DNA of 64,000 nt from Psychrobacter sp. APC 3426 (GTDB lineage Bacteria > Pseudomonadota > Gammaproteobacteria > Pseudomonadales > Moraxellaceae). The notes under the pieces were generated by a model. That model was not told the origin of the DNA. It did no database searches and saw only the letters and a list, made by a program, of their open reading frames with translations. The stretch covers positions 62,001 to 126,000 of the forward strand of contig NZ_JASDCF010000001.1 in NCBI RefSeq assembly GCF_030408035.1, read 5' to 3'. Below are positions 36,853-46,399 of the stretch, one piece after another (position 1 is the first letter of the stretch; each line of letters opens with the position of its first letter). The position numbers and the translations under genes were made by a program.

Positions 36853-38157
36853 TTATGACCAAGGAAATAACTGCACCTCTACCTTTTCCCCTGCTACGAC
36901 ATTGCCGGATTCTTGGGCTAGCACAATCAAACTATTAGCATTACTGAGCTGTTTAATACGATGAGACTGCTGGTTGGCAAAACTGATCACTTGTAAGTTA
37001 CCATTATCATCCTGCGACAAGACACCGCGTTGAAAATCTTTGCGACCTACTGACTTCTTAATATTACCTTGTAGAGTTGCTCGCACCTTTAAGGTCATCG
37101 GTAAATCATTAGTGCGTACGCCTGATAGACGCCATAGCGCCGGAATAACTAACTGTAAAGTGCCAACCACAGTAGATAAAGGATTACCCGGTAAGCCAAA
37201 ATATAATACGGGCTTATCAAGGTCTTTACTTAACTCACCAAACACAAAAGGCTTGCCTGGTTTCATGGCTACTTTATAGTGGTTTATTTGCCCTAATTTT
37301 TCAATGACGGTGGTTAAAAAATCATAGTCGCCTACTGAAACCCCAGCGGTAGAAATCAGCACATCGCAGTCATGCATGGCTTCAGTAACGGCAGCAGTCG
37401 TCCTATCCAAATCATCAGGGATAATGCCATAGTCATGAATAATCACTGGCAAGCCAGACAACATACTTTTAAGTGTTGGCGTATTAGAATTATAAATCTG
37501 TGCCAAGTTATTGATTGGCTCACCTAAAGCAACCAACTCATCACCAGTAGCCAATAGCCCAACGACTAAGGGTTTATAGATGTCGACTTTATCAACGCCC
37601 AAATTGGCAAGCAAGCTAATATCAGCAGGGTTCAAACGTTTACCTGCAGTTAATACCACCTCACCTGATTCAATCTCTTCACCTTGTTTGCGAATATGCT
37701 CATCGACTACAACGGTTTGAGATAAGGTGATTGCATAGGTCTTTGATTTATCAAGTGACTCTCTAATATCTAAAAAATTGGTGTTTTCTTGCATGATGAC
37801 CGTATCACAGCTGTCAGGAACTACCGCACCGGTAAAGATACGTATACCTTGTCCAACTTGTAGATTGCCAGTGAACGGTTTACCTGCTTGCGACTCACCT
37901 ATAATATCGATAGTTCCATTTTTGCTAAGGTCACTACCAGCAGCAACACTGTAGCCATCCATCGCTGATAGGTTATTTCTGGGAATCGTAAAAGGCGATA
38001 CTATCTCTTGCGCAAGTATGTGATTTTGACTGTCTAGCAGGGCACACGTTTGCGTTGCTCTTTTTACTATAGGAAAGTCATCTTGATTATAGCTTTGAAT
38101 ACGCTGGGTTATAGACTGCTGAAGTTGTTCAAGGGTAATCATTGGCTTTATACTCAC
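36853..38157 (-). CDS. moeA: Molybdopterin molybdenumtransferase MoeA
   Basis: 434 residues from GTG 38157; an in-frame ATG at 38142 is equally possible. MoeA inserts molybdenum into adenylylated molybdopterin. Conserved stretches: IPRNNLSAMDGYSV at the N-terminus, GIRIFTGAVVPDSCDTVIMQE, GVDKVDIYKPLVVGLLATGDEL, STAGVSVGDYDF, AMKPGKPFVFG and YFGLPGNPLS. These cover the domains of the family in order. It lies upstream of moaA on the same strand, separated from it by 287 bp, so it may be a separate unit. A MITE-like element starts 27 bp upstream of its start. Confidence 0.96.
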   Translation of the reverse strand: MSIKPMITLEQLQQSITQRIQSYNQDDFPIVKRATQTCALLDSQNHILAQEIVSPFTIPRNNLSAMDGYSVAAGSDLSKNGTIDIIGESQAGKPFTGNLQVGQGIRIFTGAVVPDSCDTVIMQENTNFLDIRESLDKSKTYAITLSQTVVVDEHIRKQGEEIESGEVVLTAGKRLNPADISLLANLGVDKVDIYKPLVVGLLATGDELVALGEPINNLAQIYNSNTPTLKSMLSGLPVIIHDYGIIPDDLDRTTAAVTEAMHDCDVLISTAGVSVGDYDFLTTVIEKLGQINHYKVAMKPGKPFVFGELSKDLDKPVLYFGLPGNPLSTVVGTLQLVIPALWRLSGVRTNDLPMTLKVRATLQGNIKKSVGRKDFQRGVLSQDDNGNLQVISFANQQSHRIKQLSNANSLIVLAQESGNVVAGEKVEVQLFPWS

Positions 38158-38183
38158 TTATACTTAATGCTATACAAAATTAG

Positions 38184-38317
38184 GGGTGGTGTTCTAAAAA
38201 GTATGCTGGCGATAAAAGTCAATGAGAAATCTATGCTAGGTTTTCTGATTCTATAGGGCTTTCAAGGCTTCAAAAATTGTTCAAAAACTAATCAGCATAC
38301 TTTTTGATACACCACCC
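38184..38317. mobile_element. 134-bp MITE-like element with 25-bp terminal inverted repeats
   Basis: The ends read GGGTGGTGT, three or four variable bases, then AAAAAGTATGCTG, inverted at the other end (about 22 of 25 matching). Flanks are AAAATTAG on the left and AAAATTAA on the right: an 8-bp target duplication with one difference. No coding frame. The 8-bp duplication would fit mobilisation by an IS1595-type or similar transposase, which is an inference. Confidence 0.8.
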
Positions 38318-38391
38318 AAAATTAATGTTACGCAGGTTAAGACTGTCACGTATTTATTTAAGACACCCATTATGGGCAAACTAGCCAATCA

Positions 38392-39078
38392 CTAACTCAC
38401 TATGCTCTCTAATGCCGCTCTGTCTTCTATAACAAACTGCTCTACCAAAGCAGCAAGTGCAGGATAAATATCTGTTTTCACGTTAATCTTTTGACAATAT
38501 GCAGTGAACTGCGGTAGCCAATTGAGTAAAGCACTATCAAGAAAATCGATTTGTTCTTGTGCCGTGTTGAGCATATCAAGCTGCTGCTCAATAGTTTTAT
38601 TAATCCATAAGCTCATAACGATAAAATAGACACTTAAATGGTCATTTGGCTCACGAAACTCAGGATGTAGGCTTAATTGCTGGCTATCAAGAAAACGCAT
38701 CATATGAGCAGCAGGTTTGCCATAAAGATGTTTATCGCTGCTCAGATAATAAGAAGCGTAAGGCGGTGCACTATCATCACCACTGAGTAAGAATATCTGC
38801 GCAAAATCTGCGGCAAGCTCAATGGCACGATGCTCTTTAGGGAATTGCTGCAAGTTATCAATGGCGGCTTTGACGCGATTGCTATATTGCTCAAGTCCGA
38901 GACTAACAAATACCTTGTGAATACTATCGTAAGCTTTATTCTGTTGCCACTCATCTAAGGTCGCTGAGGTAAGCTCACGCGCGAAAATATCTGCAAACCA
39001 ACGATAAAGTGCAGAACGTGCCGGATTAGCAGCTTGCCATTCTTCAATGATATTCATTTTATCTTCAGTTATGTTCAT
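38392..39078 (-). CDS. torD: TorD/DmsD-family chaperone for a molybdoenzyme
   Basis: 228 residues, all-helical. TorD binds apo-TorA and its twin-arginine leader, holding the enzyme until cofactor is inserted. Visible family features are ARSALYRWFADIFARELT near the N-terminus, the ADFAQIFLLSGDDSAPPYASYYLSSDKHLYGKPAAHMMRFL core and EFREPNDHLSVYFIVMSLWI. It lies 220 bp downstream of torA in the same direction, with a hairpin in between. Two in-frame starts (39078 and 39057) are possible. Its partner is almost certainly TorA next door. Confidence 0.9.
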   Translation of the reverse strand: MNITEDKMNIIEEWQAANPARSALYRWFADIFARELTSATLDEWQQNKAYDSIHKVFVSLGLEQYSNRVKAAIDNLQQFPKEHRAIELAADFAQIFLLSGDDSAPPYASYYLSSDKHLYGKPAAHMMRFLDSQQLSLHPEFREPNDHLSVYFIVMSLWINKTIEQQLDMLNTAQEQIDFLDSALLNWLPQFTAYCQKINVKTDIYPALAALVEQFVIEDRAALESIVS

Positions 39079-39217
39079 TTTATATCCAACTTAAAATATT
39101 TTTAGGTGTTATTAGCGGCTGCTTTTATTAATTAACACATTTATTAAATAGCAGTTTTATTTTTATAAGATAGTGGCATTGAGTACCACATTAGAACAGA
39201 TCGTCTATATAAATAAA

Positions 39218-39269
39218 TGCCTTTGTAAATCACACATGCTATTTACATCGCATACGGCTTACAAAGGCA
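39218..39269 (-). terminator. Hairpin between torA and torD
   Basis: Arms TGCCTTTGTAA (39218-39228) and TTACAAAGGCA (39259-39269) form an 11-bp stem with a 30-nt loop, followed on the minus strand by a weak T/A tract. It may be a partial terminator that lowers torD expression relative to torA. Confidence 0.45.
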
Positions 39270-39298
39270 CTTTTTATCACTTACTATTCCAAACTAAA

Positions 39299-41821
39299 CT
39301 AACCCATTTGGGATAATGCAGCAATACTACCATCTGGATTGACATACTTTGGACCACCGAAAGCAGTCACTGCTGGTGCTTTACCAACAAATTTCTCCAT
39401 CTCGACGATACAAGTATTGGCACTAGGCGCTTGTGCAAGACTTGAGGTACCGATATCAATGGTTAACGTATTAGGGTCACCATAGGTATCTAGCGCACCG
39501 ATTTCAGGGCCAGTAGGTCCATACCATGCACCCTCTTGTATACGAATGATACCAGGTGGGAAGTTATCAGAAATTACCGCACCTGCCAACAACTGACCGC
39601 GATCATTAAAAACGCGCACAATGTCACCATCTTTGATACCACGAGCTTTTGCATCTTCAGGTCCCATATAGCAAGGTTCACGACCTTGCACCGTATAGGT
39701 TGCACGACGCTCTTCAGACTCACAGGTTTGTGAATGTAGACGGGTATCTGGGTGCACTGATTGTAGCCATAGTGGATGCTTATCTGAACCAGGACCACCG
39801 TGTGAGCGCTCGATTTTCTCCATCCAAGTAGGATGGCCTTTGCAGTCATCATAACCATAACTGGCAATTTTTCGGCTACTTATCTCAATAAAACCTGATG
39901 GTGTACCAAGTGCATTGACTTCAGGATCTTCAAGGAAATCAGCATGTCTTGTCCAGTTTTCACCCTCTGGGAATAGCACGTAGCCTTTTTTCCAAAATTC
40001 AGCAAATTCCGGCATAAAAAACTCTTTTTTCAAGTTATCAGCACGGCACTCTTCGTAGATTTGCTCAATCCACTGCATCTCATTCATATTACGGCTGTAT
40101 TCGATTTCACGATTCATGCGCTTAGTTAATTCATACCAAATATCAAAGTCTGATTTAGAATGATAAAGCGGGTCAATCAGCTTGTGCATGGCAATAACGC
40201 CACGATTACTATAGGTGCCGTAAGCATCAATATCATTACGCTCATAAGGCGTACATGCGGGCAGTACAATGTCAGCAAAACGACAGGTAGCCGTCCAGTT
40301 ATAGTCGACCGCAACGACTGTCTCAACTTTGCGGTACGCCTCCTTCATTCGATTGCGCTGCTGATGGCGATGCCATTGGTTACAGCCTGAAAAAATACCC
40401 ATTTTATAAGGCGGAAGGGTAACTTTGTGACCATTAAAATCAATCACTTTACCCGGCTCAAGTAAGCAATCGATAGCACGCGCGACTGGTATGACAGAGC
40501 TATACCCATTAAAGTCTTCGTTATCGTGCTTAGGCTTACGGCCCGTATCAAGGTTTAGTGGGAACGCACCAGGCATAGAAGCACCTGAAGCTGGTACACC
40601 CGATGAGCTATAGTGATGCGAATAACTAATGCCCCCACCCGGCTGACCAAACTGACCAAGCATAGCAGCGATAATCGCTCCCATCCAATAAGGTTGCTCA
40701 CCATGTTGTTGACGCTGAATCGCCCATCCGAAAATAAGCTGGGTACGGTTCTTTGCCATTTTGCGGGTAAGCTCACGGATACGGTCCGCTTTGATACCAC
40801 AAATCTTTTCTGCCCACTCTGGGGTTCTCTCAATTTTATCTTCAGTTTTCCCCATCACATAAGGAATAAACTCTTCGAAGCCGAGAGTATAGACATCAAT
40901 GAATTTTTTATCATAAAGCTTTTCGGTATATAGCGTATGCGCAATAGCCAGCATAAACGCCACATCAGTATGCGGGTTAACATATTGATGATCACACTCT
41001 AGATAGTTCTGAGTTTTACTTTTGACCGGGTCAATACAGATAACCTCAATCTCTTTATTTCTAACTTTAGTACGTAACTTTTCTAAGTACTCATAAGATT
41101 CATGAGTTTCTGTATTCCAGCCAACTTGTAAGTTTTTGACTGGGTCATTCGCCCACATAACGATGACTTTTGAATTTTCTAAAATCAGCGGCCATGATGT
41201 ACCTTGTGAATACACCTCAGTCGAACCTAACACGTAAGGCATAATAACTTGACCGGCACCCGTTGAATAATCCCCTGCTGTACCTACGCTACGGCCGTGC
41301 ATCGCCACAGCGCGTAGCATATGGTTACCACAACTGTGGATCTGTCCTACTGACCGCCAGCCGACGTTAGCCGTATGCAACGCCCAAGGACCATAGTCCT
41401 TTTGAATACGCTCAAGCTCTTCATAGACCATGTCTAAAGCAGCATCCCAACCGACGCGTACGAAACGGTTATCACCGCGCTGTGTAGTATCACTTTTATG
41501 ACGGTTTTTATACCAGTCAACCCGAACCATAGGATAACGTACCCGTGATGGGCTATAAATAATCCCAGGTACCCCCTGCAAAATATCGGTCGGGAACTGA
41601 TCAAACTCAAAGGGCTGCACTTCAACGAGTTTGTCACCCTGAACATTGGCACGGAAAGCACCCCAATGAGCACCGGACATTTTCCAGCCACTCAAATCAG
41701 GCTTTTTCCCAGTCTTACCAGTAACGATACTGTTATCGGCAAGTAGTGACGTCGGTAACAAGGCGGTACCCGTTAAAGCAGCTAGTGACTTGAGAAAGCG
41801 TCTGCGATTGATGTTTTTCAT
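39299..41821 (-). CDS. torA: Trimethylamine-N-oxide reductase, molybdenum catalytic subunit
   Basis: 840 residues. The periplasmic enzyme reduces TMAO to trimethylamine as terminal electron acceptor and holds bis-MGD molybdenum. The twin-arginine signal [17 protein letters not shown] at the N-terminus ends near LLADN. The molybdenum serine ligand is expected in [30 protein letters not shown]. Further molybdopterin-binding segments include [32 protein letters not shown], and [17 protein letters not shown]. There is no N-terminal Fe-S cysteine motif, as in the TorA/DmsA-like DMSO reductase group. It sits between torC and torD. DMSO or biotin sulfoxide reductase is the main alternative, but torC and torE favour TMAO. 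Confidence 0.93.
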   Translation of the reverse strand: MKNINRRRFLKSLAALTGTALLPTSLLADNSIVTGKTGKKPDLSGWKMSGAHWGAFRANVQGDKLVEVQPFEFDQFPTDILQGVPGIIYSPSRVRYPMVRVDWYKNRHKSDTTQRGDNRFVRVGWDAALDMVYEELERIQKDYGPWALHTANVGWRSVGQIHSCGNHMLRAVAMHGRSVGTAGDYSTGAGQVIMPYVLGSTEVYSQGTSWPLILENSKVIVMWANDPVKNLQVGWNTETHESYEYLEKLRTKVRNKEIEVICIDPVKSKTQNYLECDHQYVNPHTDVAFMLAIAHTLYTEKLYDKKFIDVYTLGFEEFIPYVMGKTEDKIERTPEWAEKICGIKADRIRELTRKMAKNRTQLIFGWAIQRQQHGEQPYWMGAIIAAMLGQFGQPGGGISYSHHYSSSGVPASGASMPGAFPLNLDTGRKPKHDNEDFNGYSSVIPVARAIDCLLEPGKVIDFNGHKVTLPPYKMGIFSGCNQWHRHQQRNRMKEAYRKVETVVAVDYNWTATCRFADIVLPACTPYERNDIDAYGTYSNRGVIAMHKLIDPLYHSKSDFDIWYELTKRMNREIEYSRNMNEMQWIEQIYEECRADNLKKEFFMPEFAEFWKKGYVLFPEGENWTRHADFLEDPEVNALGTPSGFIEISSRKIASYGYDDCKGHPTWMEKIERSHGGPGSDKHPLWLQSVHPDTRLHSQTCESEERRATYTVQGREPCYMGPEDAKARGIKDGDIVRVFNDRGQLLAGAVISDNFPPGIIRIQEGAWYGPTGPEIGALDTYGDPNTLTIDIGTSSLAQAPSANTCIVEMEKFVGKAPAVTAFGGPKYVNPDGSIAALSQMG

Positions 41822-41849
41822 AATATGTCTCTCTAATTGTTTTCTCTAG

Positions 41850-43097
41850 TTACGGTCTAGCACCTTGGAACGTATTTTCAGGCGAACCACTACCTTGAGG
41901 GTTCTTTCTAAAGTCTGATGAGTGCAGTTGTAGATATTTTAAGACCATAGCTGCACTATCATTGTCTAAGTTAGTAAACCCTACCATTCCACTAAATAGG
42001 CCTGGCCATTGGTTGGCATCGTGTCCACTTGGATCTGGTTGACGGTGGCAAGTACTACAGCTATCACTATACGTCTGGCTAGCAATGTCCCAAGCTGGCT
42101 CGATACTCTCCATGAGGCCTCCTTCGGCAACCCAGAACTGAGCCTTCACTTTTTGCCATTCAAGACCAGTGAGTGGATCTTCTTTCAGCTCGCCTTTTGT
42201 AATTAAACTCTCATCACTAGCTAAGTCTTTTTCGATAATGGCATCAGGAATATTTAGACCAAAGTTGGTATACCATACGCGACCAAAGCCTTTGTTTTTG
42301 CGCCACATATCCAGCTCAATTTGTACTCCACCATCTTTGTGCGCCAATACTTTAACGGGTGCAGCAATTTCTATACTACCTGCTTTAGTCTTTCTATCAT
42401 CTGAGGTATATAAATCTTGCGGTACAATGTTGTAATAGTTTTGACCATCTTTAATTTTGGTACTTCTTGCTTCAGACAATAGCGAATCAAATGCTGGATT
42501 GTGCATACCTTCAGTATTTGGTAACTCGTGCGCAATCCCTTTGTGACAATCAAGACAGCTGGCATCACGTTCAGCCGCACTACGCATAATCATTTGTGAG
42601 GTGACACGCATTTTATCAAAATCCATGCTGTCGTAATCATGGCAAGTGCGACACTCTTTAGAATCGTTAGCTTTGAAGCGGCCCCACTCACGTTGTGCTA
42701 ATACCACACGATGATCAAGAAATTTTTCTCGCGTACCAATGTCACCCATTAGTTGTGACAGTACTTCACGTGAGGCTTGCATTTTACGCGCAACTTTAGC
42801 CGTAAAGTCATGGGGTACGTGACAATCTGAACACTCTGCCCTAACGCCAGTACGGTTTTTAAAATGCACAGTTTTCTTGAGCTCGGGTAACATGTTATCA
42901 CCCATAGTATGACAAGAAGTACAGAACTCTTCGGTGTTGGTTGCTTGCATGCCAGCATTAAACCCTGCCCAGAACCAAACTCCGCCCGCAAAGCCTATGA
43001 TGACGAGAAGACCCAATCCGATTTTTGCAGAAGGTTTAAAAAGAAGACGACGCAGCCAGTTAAATAGGCTTTTGATTGCATTCATGATTGCTTTCAT
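41850..43097 (-). CDS. torC: Pentahaem c-type cytochrome TorC
   Basis: 415 residues. TorC carries electrons from menaquinol to TorA across the inner membrane. An N-terminal membrane anchor (about 22-45) precedes the NapC/NirT tetrahaem domain with CTSCH, CSDCH, CRTCH and CLDCH. The C-terminal domain carries a fifth haem motif CSTCH, so five CxxCH sites in all, as in E. coli TorC. AAGGAATC lies 6 nt before the ATG. The order torE-torC-torA-torD on the minus strand is compact (28 bp to torA). Its haems need the Ccm system, part of which is encoded just upstream. Confidence 0.94.
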   Translation of the reverse strand: MKAIMNAIKSLFNWLRRLLFKPSAKIGLGLLVIIGFAGGVWFWAGFNAGMQATNTEEFCTSCHTMGDNMLPELKKTVHFKNRTGVRAECSDCHVPHDFTAKVARKMQASREVLSQLMGDIGTREKFLDHRVVLAQREWGRFKANDSKECRTCHDYDSMDFDKMRVTSQMIMRSAAERDASCLDCHKGIAHELPNTEGMHNPAFDSLLSEARSTKIKDGQNYYNIVPQDLYTSDDRKTKAGSIEIAAPVKVLAHKDGGVQIELDMWRKNKGFGRVWYTNFGLNIPDAIIEKDLASDESLITKGELKEDPLTGLEWQKVKAQFWVAEGGLMESIEPAWDIASQTYSDSCSTCHRQPDPSGHDANQWPGLFSGMVGFTNLDNDSAAMVLKYLQLHSSDFRKNPQGSGSPENTFQGARP

Positions 43098-43233
43098 GAT
43101 GATTCCTTACTGTATTTCATAGCCATTTAGATTTCATATAATTTGGGCGGTTATTTGTCCACTTTTTGCGTGAAAATAATAGAGATTAGCGATTGGACAA
43201 TATTAGTTACTGACGGGACGCTAGTTAATAGAC

Positions 43234-43404
43234 TTAAGAAGGGGGTCCCCAGAACAGCATTTGACCGAACCAAATGATGAAACCGTAAGCGCAAAGGAAT
43301 AAAAGGGCTATAAATGGCAAGGCAACAAAAGCCATGATTAGAGCACTGAGCCACTCGCGTCTAACTGGTTGCTGTTGGGTTTGTAATGGTTGTTCAGGTT
43401 GCAT
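43234..43404 (-). CDS. torE: TorE/NapE-family small membrane protein
   Basis: 56 residues. A polar Gln/Pro-rich N-terminus (EQPLQTQQQPVRREW) is followed by one membrane helix (SALIMAFVALPFIALLFLCAY) and the family ending GFIIWFGQMLFWGPP, which matches NapE/TorE proteins. The role of this family is not established, but its members sit at the head of nap or tor operons. GAGGTG lies 4 nt before the ATG. It is first in the torECAD series, 137 bp before torC. Confidence 0.85.
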   Translation of the reverse strand: MQPEQPLQTQQQPVRREWLSALIMAFVALPFIALLFLCAYGFIIWFGQMLFWGPPS

Positions 43405-43793
43405 AGGTCACCTCTAAATATATTCACGCTGGCTAACAAGTAGTAAAACAGTAATATTCAAAGCAGTTTTCATAAGAATTATAAGACTAAACCAGCCATT
43501 ATTTTTATTTTAAAATGGGTGATAAGTTGTTTTTATAGGTGTACTGTGTATTAATTTTTAACCTAGCTATTGCTTGATATAGATAAACTAAAACTGAAAG
43601 TTGTTTATATCCTCACTAAAGATAATGATAACATAAAAATCCTATTTTTAGTAAGGAATAAGCTTAGTTCAGCCTAAAACTGTAGAACAAATTCTTAATT
43701 TCAATAAGCCTTTTAATATAAGAGCAAATCAGGTGTTATAAGGCATACCAAGCTTTATTATTTCCTGAATTTTCATACTATCTTACATACAGA
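43405..43793. other. Regulatory region upstream of torE
   Basis: About 390 bp, very AT-rich, without a gene. TTGAT-ATAG-ATAAA at 43574-43587 differs in one base from the FNR/ANR consensus (TTGAT-N4-ATCAA), which would fit anaerobic induction of tor, but it lies about 170 bp from the torE start. No TorR-type boxes were recognised, and no torS/torR genes are in the window. Confidence 0.45.
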
Positions 43794-43818
43794 AAAGCCC
43801 CGAGATTGTCGGGGCTTT
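43794..43818 (-). terminator. Terminator of the ccmFGHI cluster
   Basis: Perfect 10-bp stem AAAGCCCCGA / TCGGGGCTTT with a 5-nt loop, followed on the minus strand by TTTTC. It lies 48 bp downstream of the ccmI stop. Confidence 0.85.
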
Positions 43819-43865
43819 CAAAGATTAAAAAATTTCTAATTAACAATAGCAGTTAGCTTTAGAAC

Positions 43866-45146
43866 TTAAGGTACTTGCTGATTGATTTCAATATTTACTT
43901 GTTGCTGGTCACTTTTTAGCAAAACTGGATTAGAGGATAAATCACCAGATGCGGAAATAGCATTACCAGAATGGCTAATGCGCGCAGTCACAACCAGCTG
44001 CTCACCTGATGCGCGAGCAGGTTGTAAAGTTCTATCAGCCATCATCGCGTCTAGATTACTTAGGCTTAAACTGATATTGCCTTGCTTTAAATTGCTAATC
44101 GGTATTCGTTTTGCCGCATAGGGCGGCCCACCTGCAGCGGCGCGAATAGCGACAAACAACACATCATCAGCGGTTATCAAAGGTAGTAACTTAGCATTTA
44201 CAGTGACAGATACATCGACACCTTCAGCAGCTTGCGCTTGTTGCCTGACAATATTGGCTGTTAACTCGTCCAAGCCAGTAAGCGCATGCATGTCATCGCC
44301 TGGATTTTGTTCCATACGCTGACGCATTTTAGCTATCCAGCCTTGTGCCTGCTCATAGTTACCTGCTTTCGCCTCGCCCCTTGCCATCAACATCTGTGCT
44401 GCCTCGTTCTCAGGATCGCCTTTCAAGATGTCCTCCAAGACTCGGCGGGTCTCGACATCAAGACTACCGCCATTTGCTAAAAAGCTTAACTGCGCATACT
44501 CTGCCGCAATATTTTTATCATCAGGGGACAGCCTATAAGCTCTCGACAGGGCTTCTAAAGCGGATTCAGGCTCTTCAAAAGATAAAAATATTTCCGACAA
44601 TACCATCCAGCGGTAAGAATCATCAGCATTACGATGGACATTGGTCTGAATGGTCGTGAACAGCCCTGCACCATCTTCAAAAGCCCACTCTGGTAGTACT
44701 TCAATCTTGCCGGAAAGCAGCTCCTCTGATACTTCACCCACCCTATCCTGCGCACGCCATAAGTCAAACACATCACTACGATCGCTGAAAAGCACATAAG
44801 CACATATCGCCAATACTGGCACACAGACTATCAGTGCCAACTGACCTTTGAGACTAGGCAATTGCATAGGTGTTGCGATTTGTTCAGCATCTAATAACTG
44901 GCGCTCAAGTTCTGTTTTTTGGTCTATATATTGAACATCATCTATAGTACCTATTGCCTTATCAGCAGCGAGCTCACGCAATCTGGACTTATACACATCG
45001 ATATTTAGATCAATGAGCCGATTGTCTACAGGATCAGGCGCCTCTCTACTTGAGCGCAACCACGGTACGATGACTATCAATGCGGCTAATAGAGCAACTA
45101 ATAGGCTAAAAATAATAAATATGACAAGAGTAGAAAACACAGTCAT
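43866..45146 (-). CDS. ccmI: Cytochrome c maturation protein CcmI (TPR apocytochrome chaperone)
   Basis: 426 residues. CcmI delivers apocytochrome c to the CcmF/CcmH haem-ligation complex. Two membrane segments with a cytoplasmic loop are visible: about 5-28, then about 105-125 (GQLALIVCVPVLAICAYVLF). The periplasmic part contains TPR-like helices (SEIFLSFEEPESALEALSRAYRLSPDDKNIAAEYAQLSFLANGG) and a C-terminal beta-rich domain with VFVAIRAAAGG-type signature (LFVAIRAAAGGPPYAAKR). AGGAGA precedes the ATG. The start overlaps the ccmH stop by 4 bp, so they are coupled. Confidence 0.92.
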   Translation of the reverse strand: MTVFSTLVIFIIFSLLVALLAALIVIVPWLRSSREAPDPVDNRLIDLNIDVYKSRLRELAADKAIGTIDDVQYIDQKTELERQLLDAEQIATPMQLPSLKGQLALIVCVPVLAICAYVLFSDRSDVFDLWRAQDRVGEVSEELLSGKIEVLPEWAFEDGAGLFTTIQTNVHRNADDSYRWMVLSEIFLSFEEPESALEALSRAYRLSPDDKNIAAEYAQLSFLANGGSLDVETRRVLEDILKGDPENEAAQMLMARGEAKAGNYEQAQGWIAKMRQRMEQNPGDDMHALTGLDELTANIVRQQAQAAEGVDVSVTVNAKLLPLITADDVLFVAIRAAAGGPPYAAKRIPISNLKQGNISLSLSNLDAMMADRTLQPARASGEQLVVTARISHSGNAISASGDLSSNPVLLKSDQQQVNIEINQQVP

Positions 45147-45808
45147 AAGGAATCTCCTTTATCGCGTGTTTGCCCATTAGGTTTGGGTTTCGTCGTTTTA
45201 AGATTAGAGGGCTTAGTCTCAGTTAGGTTAGCTTCGTCTATCGTTGCCTCTGTCGTTGTCTTACCTGATTCTTCCCGACTTGCTAACAGCCTATCTAACG
45301 CTGCTTGCTCTTTAACTGTTAGTGAACTACTTATATCTGTATTCGGCATAATAGGGCGTTTACTAGGAGCTTTATTAGGAGCTTTACCACGAGTATGATT
45401 GCGCCAAAACCAGCCGCCCAGTATTAAGATTAATAACAGGGGTGGAAAGAACCAAAGTATCCATGTAGATGGACGTACTGGTGGACTATAACTAATAAAA
45501 TCGCCATACCGCTCTTGCATATACTGACGAATCTCAGCGTCCGAGCGACCATCTTTTACCATATCATAAGTTTTTTGCTTTAAATCCTGGGCGATAGGTG
45601 CATCAGAACCTGCCAGATTTTGATTTTGGCATTTCGGGCAACGAAACTCATCAATTAGGCCGCGGTACTGCGCTTCTTGCCGTTTTGAATCAAAGTCGTA
45701 AACTTCGATAGCCGCATGACTCAGGTTTGTCGCTCCTATTAATAAGGTAAAAAGCACAAAAACTGGGATTAACACTAGTCTGTAAAATAATGAGGTGTTA
45801 GCGTTCAT
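45143..45808 (-). CDS. ccmH: Cytochrome c maturation protein CcmH
   Basis: 221 residues from the ATG at 45808, which overlaps the ccmG stop (ATGA) and has GAGG 7 nt upstream; a TTG two codons earlier is unlikely. CcmH keeps the apocytochrome CxxCH cysteines reduced. A signal/anchor sequence comes first, then the active thiol motif CPKC (Cys57, Cys60) in FRCPKCQNQNLAGSDAPIAQDLK, and a membrane helix after PPVRPSTWILWFFPPLLLILIL. The 80-residue C-terminal tail is Thr/Lys-rich and not conserved. Confidence 0.94.
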   Translation of the reverse strand: MNANTSLFYRLVLIPVFVLFTLLIGATNLSHAAIEVYDFDSKRQEAQYRGLIDEFRCPKCQNQNLAGSDAPIAQDLKQKTYDMVKDGRSDAEIRQYMQERYGDFISYSPPVRPSTWILWFFPPLLLILILGGWFWRNHTRGKAPNKAPSKRPIMPNTDISSSLTVKEQAALDRLLASREESGKTTTEATIDEANLTETKPSNLKTTKPKPNGQTRDKGDSL

Positions 45809-46395
45809 TGGCAAACCTCTTCAACTTGGGTAGATGCTATTTTTTCACCAGTAGCCTCTTGTTGTAGAAGTTTTAAACAAGGGTTAATCCGACTTTGCCA
45901 ATTTTCTTCGTTTACTTCACCAACGATATGCTGACGAATAATGCCCTTGCTATCGACAACGAAAGTCTCAGGGGCACCAGTCAAACCTAAATCCAAGGCG
46001 AACTGACCAGAATAGTCTTGCACAGACATCAAATACGGATCGCCAAGCTCATTAAGGTAATTAAGCGCATCACCAATCTCGTCTTTATAGTTCACACCGA
46101 CCGTATGGACACCACGCTTCTTTAATTCTAAAAAGAAAGGATGTTCATACACACAAGTCGGACACCATGAACCCCAAATATTGATTAAATAAGGAGATGT
46201 TGGCATTTGTGAGTCTGTCACCATGAGACTGGTATCAGACAATAGTGGCAACTCAAAAGTTGGTACTGGACGTTCGAGTGCTGTATTGGTCACGATTTCC
46301 GTCGGTTTACCCAGTCTAAAAAAAAGCATAATAATGAAACCAATAAACACGATAAGCGGAATCAAAAACCACAGTTTAAGTTGTTTACTTTCCAT
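45805..46395 (-). CDS. ccmG: Periplasmic thiol:disulfide reductase CcmG (DsbE)
   Basis: 196 residues. A membrane-anchored thioredoxin-fold protein that supplies reductant to CcmH and the apocytochrome. One N-terminal membrane helix (about 9-27), then the active site WCPTC with Cys78 and Cys81, and the family acidic/GAPET segment LGLTGAPETFVVDSKGIIR. The start is 5 bp after the ccmF stop, with GAGGAG inside the end of ccmF serving as ribosome-binding site. Confidence 0.95.
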   Translation of the reverse strand: MESKQLKLWFLIPLIVFIGFIIMLFFRLGKPTEIVTNTALERPVPTFELPLLSDTSLMVTDSQMPTSPYLINIWGSWCPTCVYEHPFFLELKKRGVHTVGVNYKDEIGDALNYLNELGDPYLMSVQDYSGQFALDLGLTGAPETFVVDSKGIIRQHIVGEVNEENWQSRINPCLKLLQQEATGEKIASTQVEEVCQ

Positions 46396-46399
46396 AACC

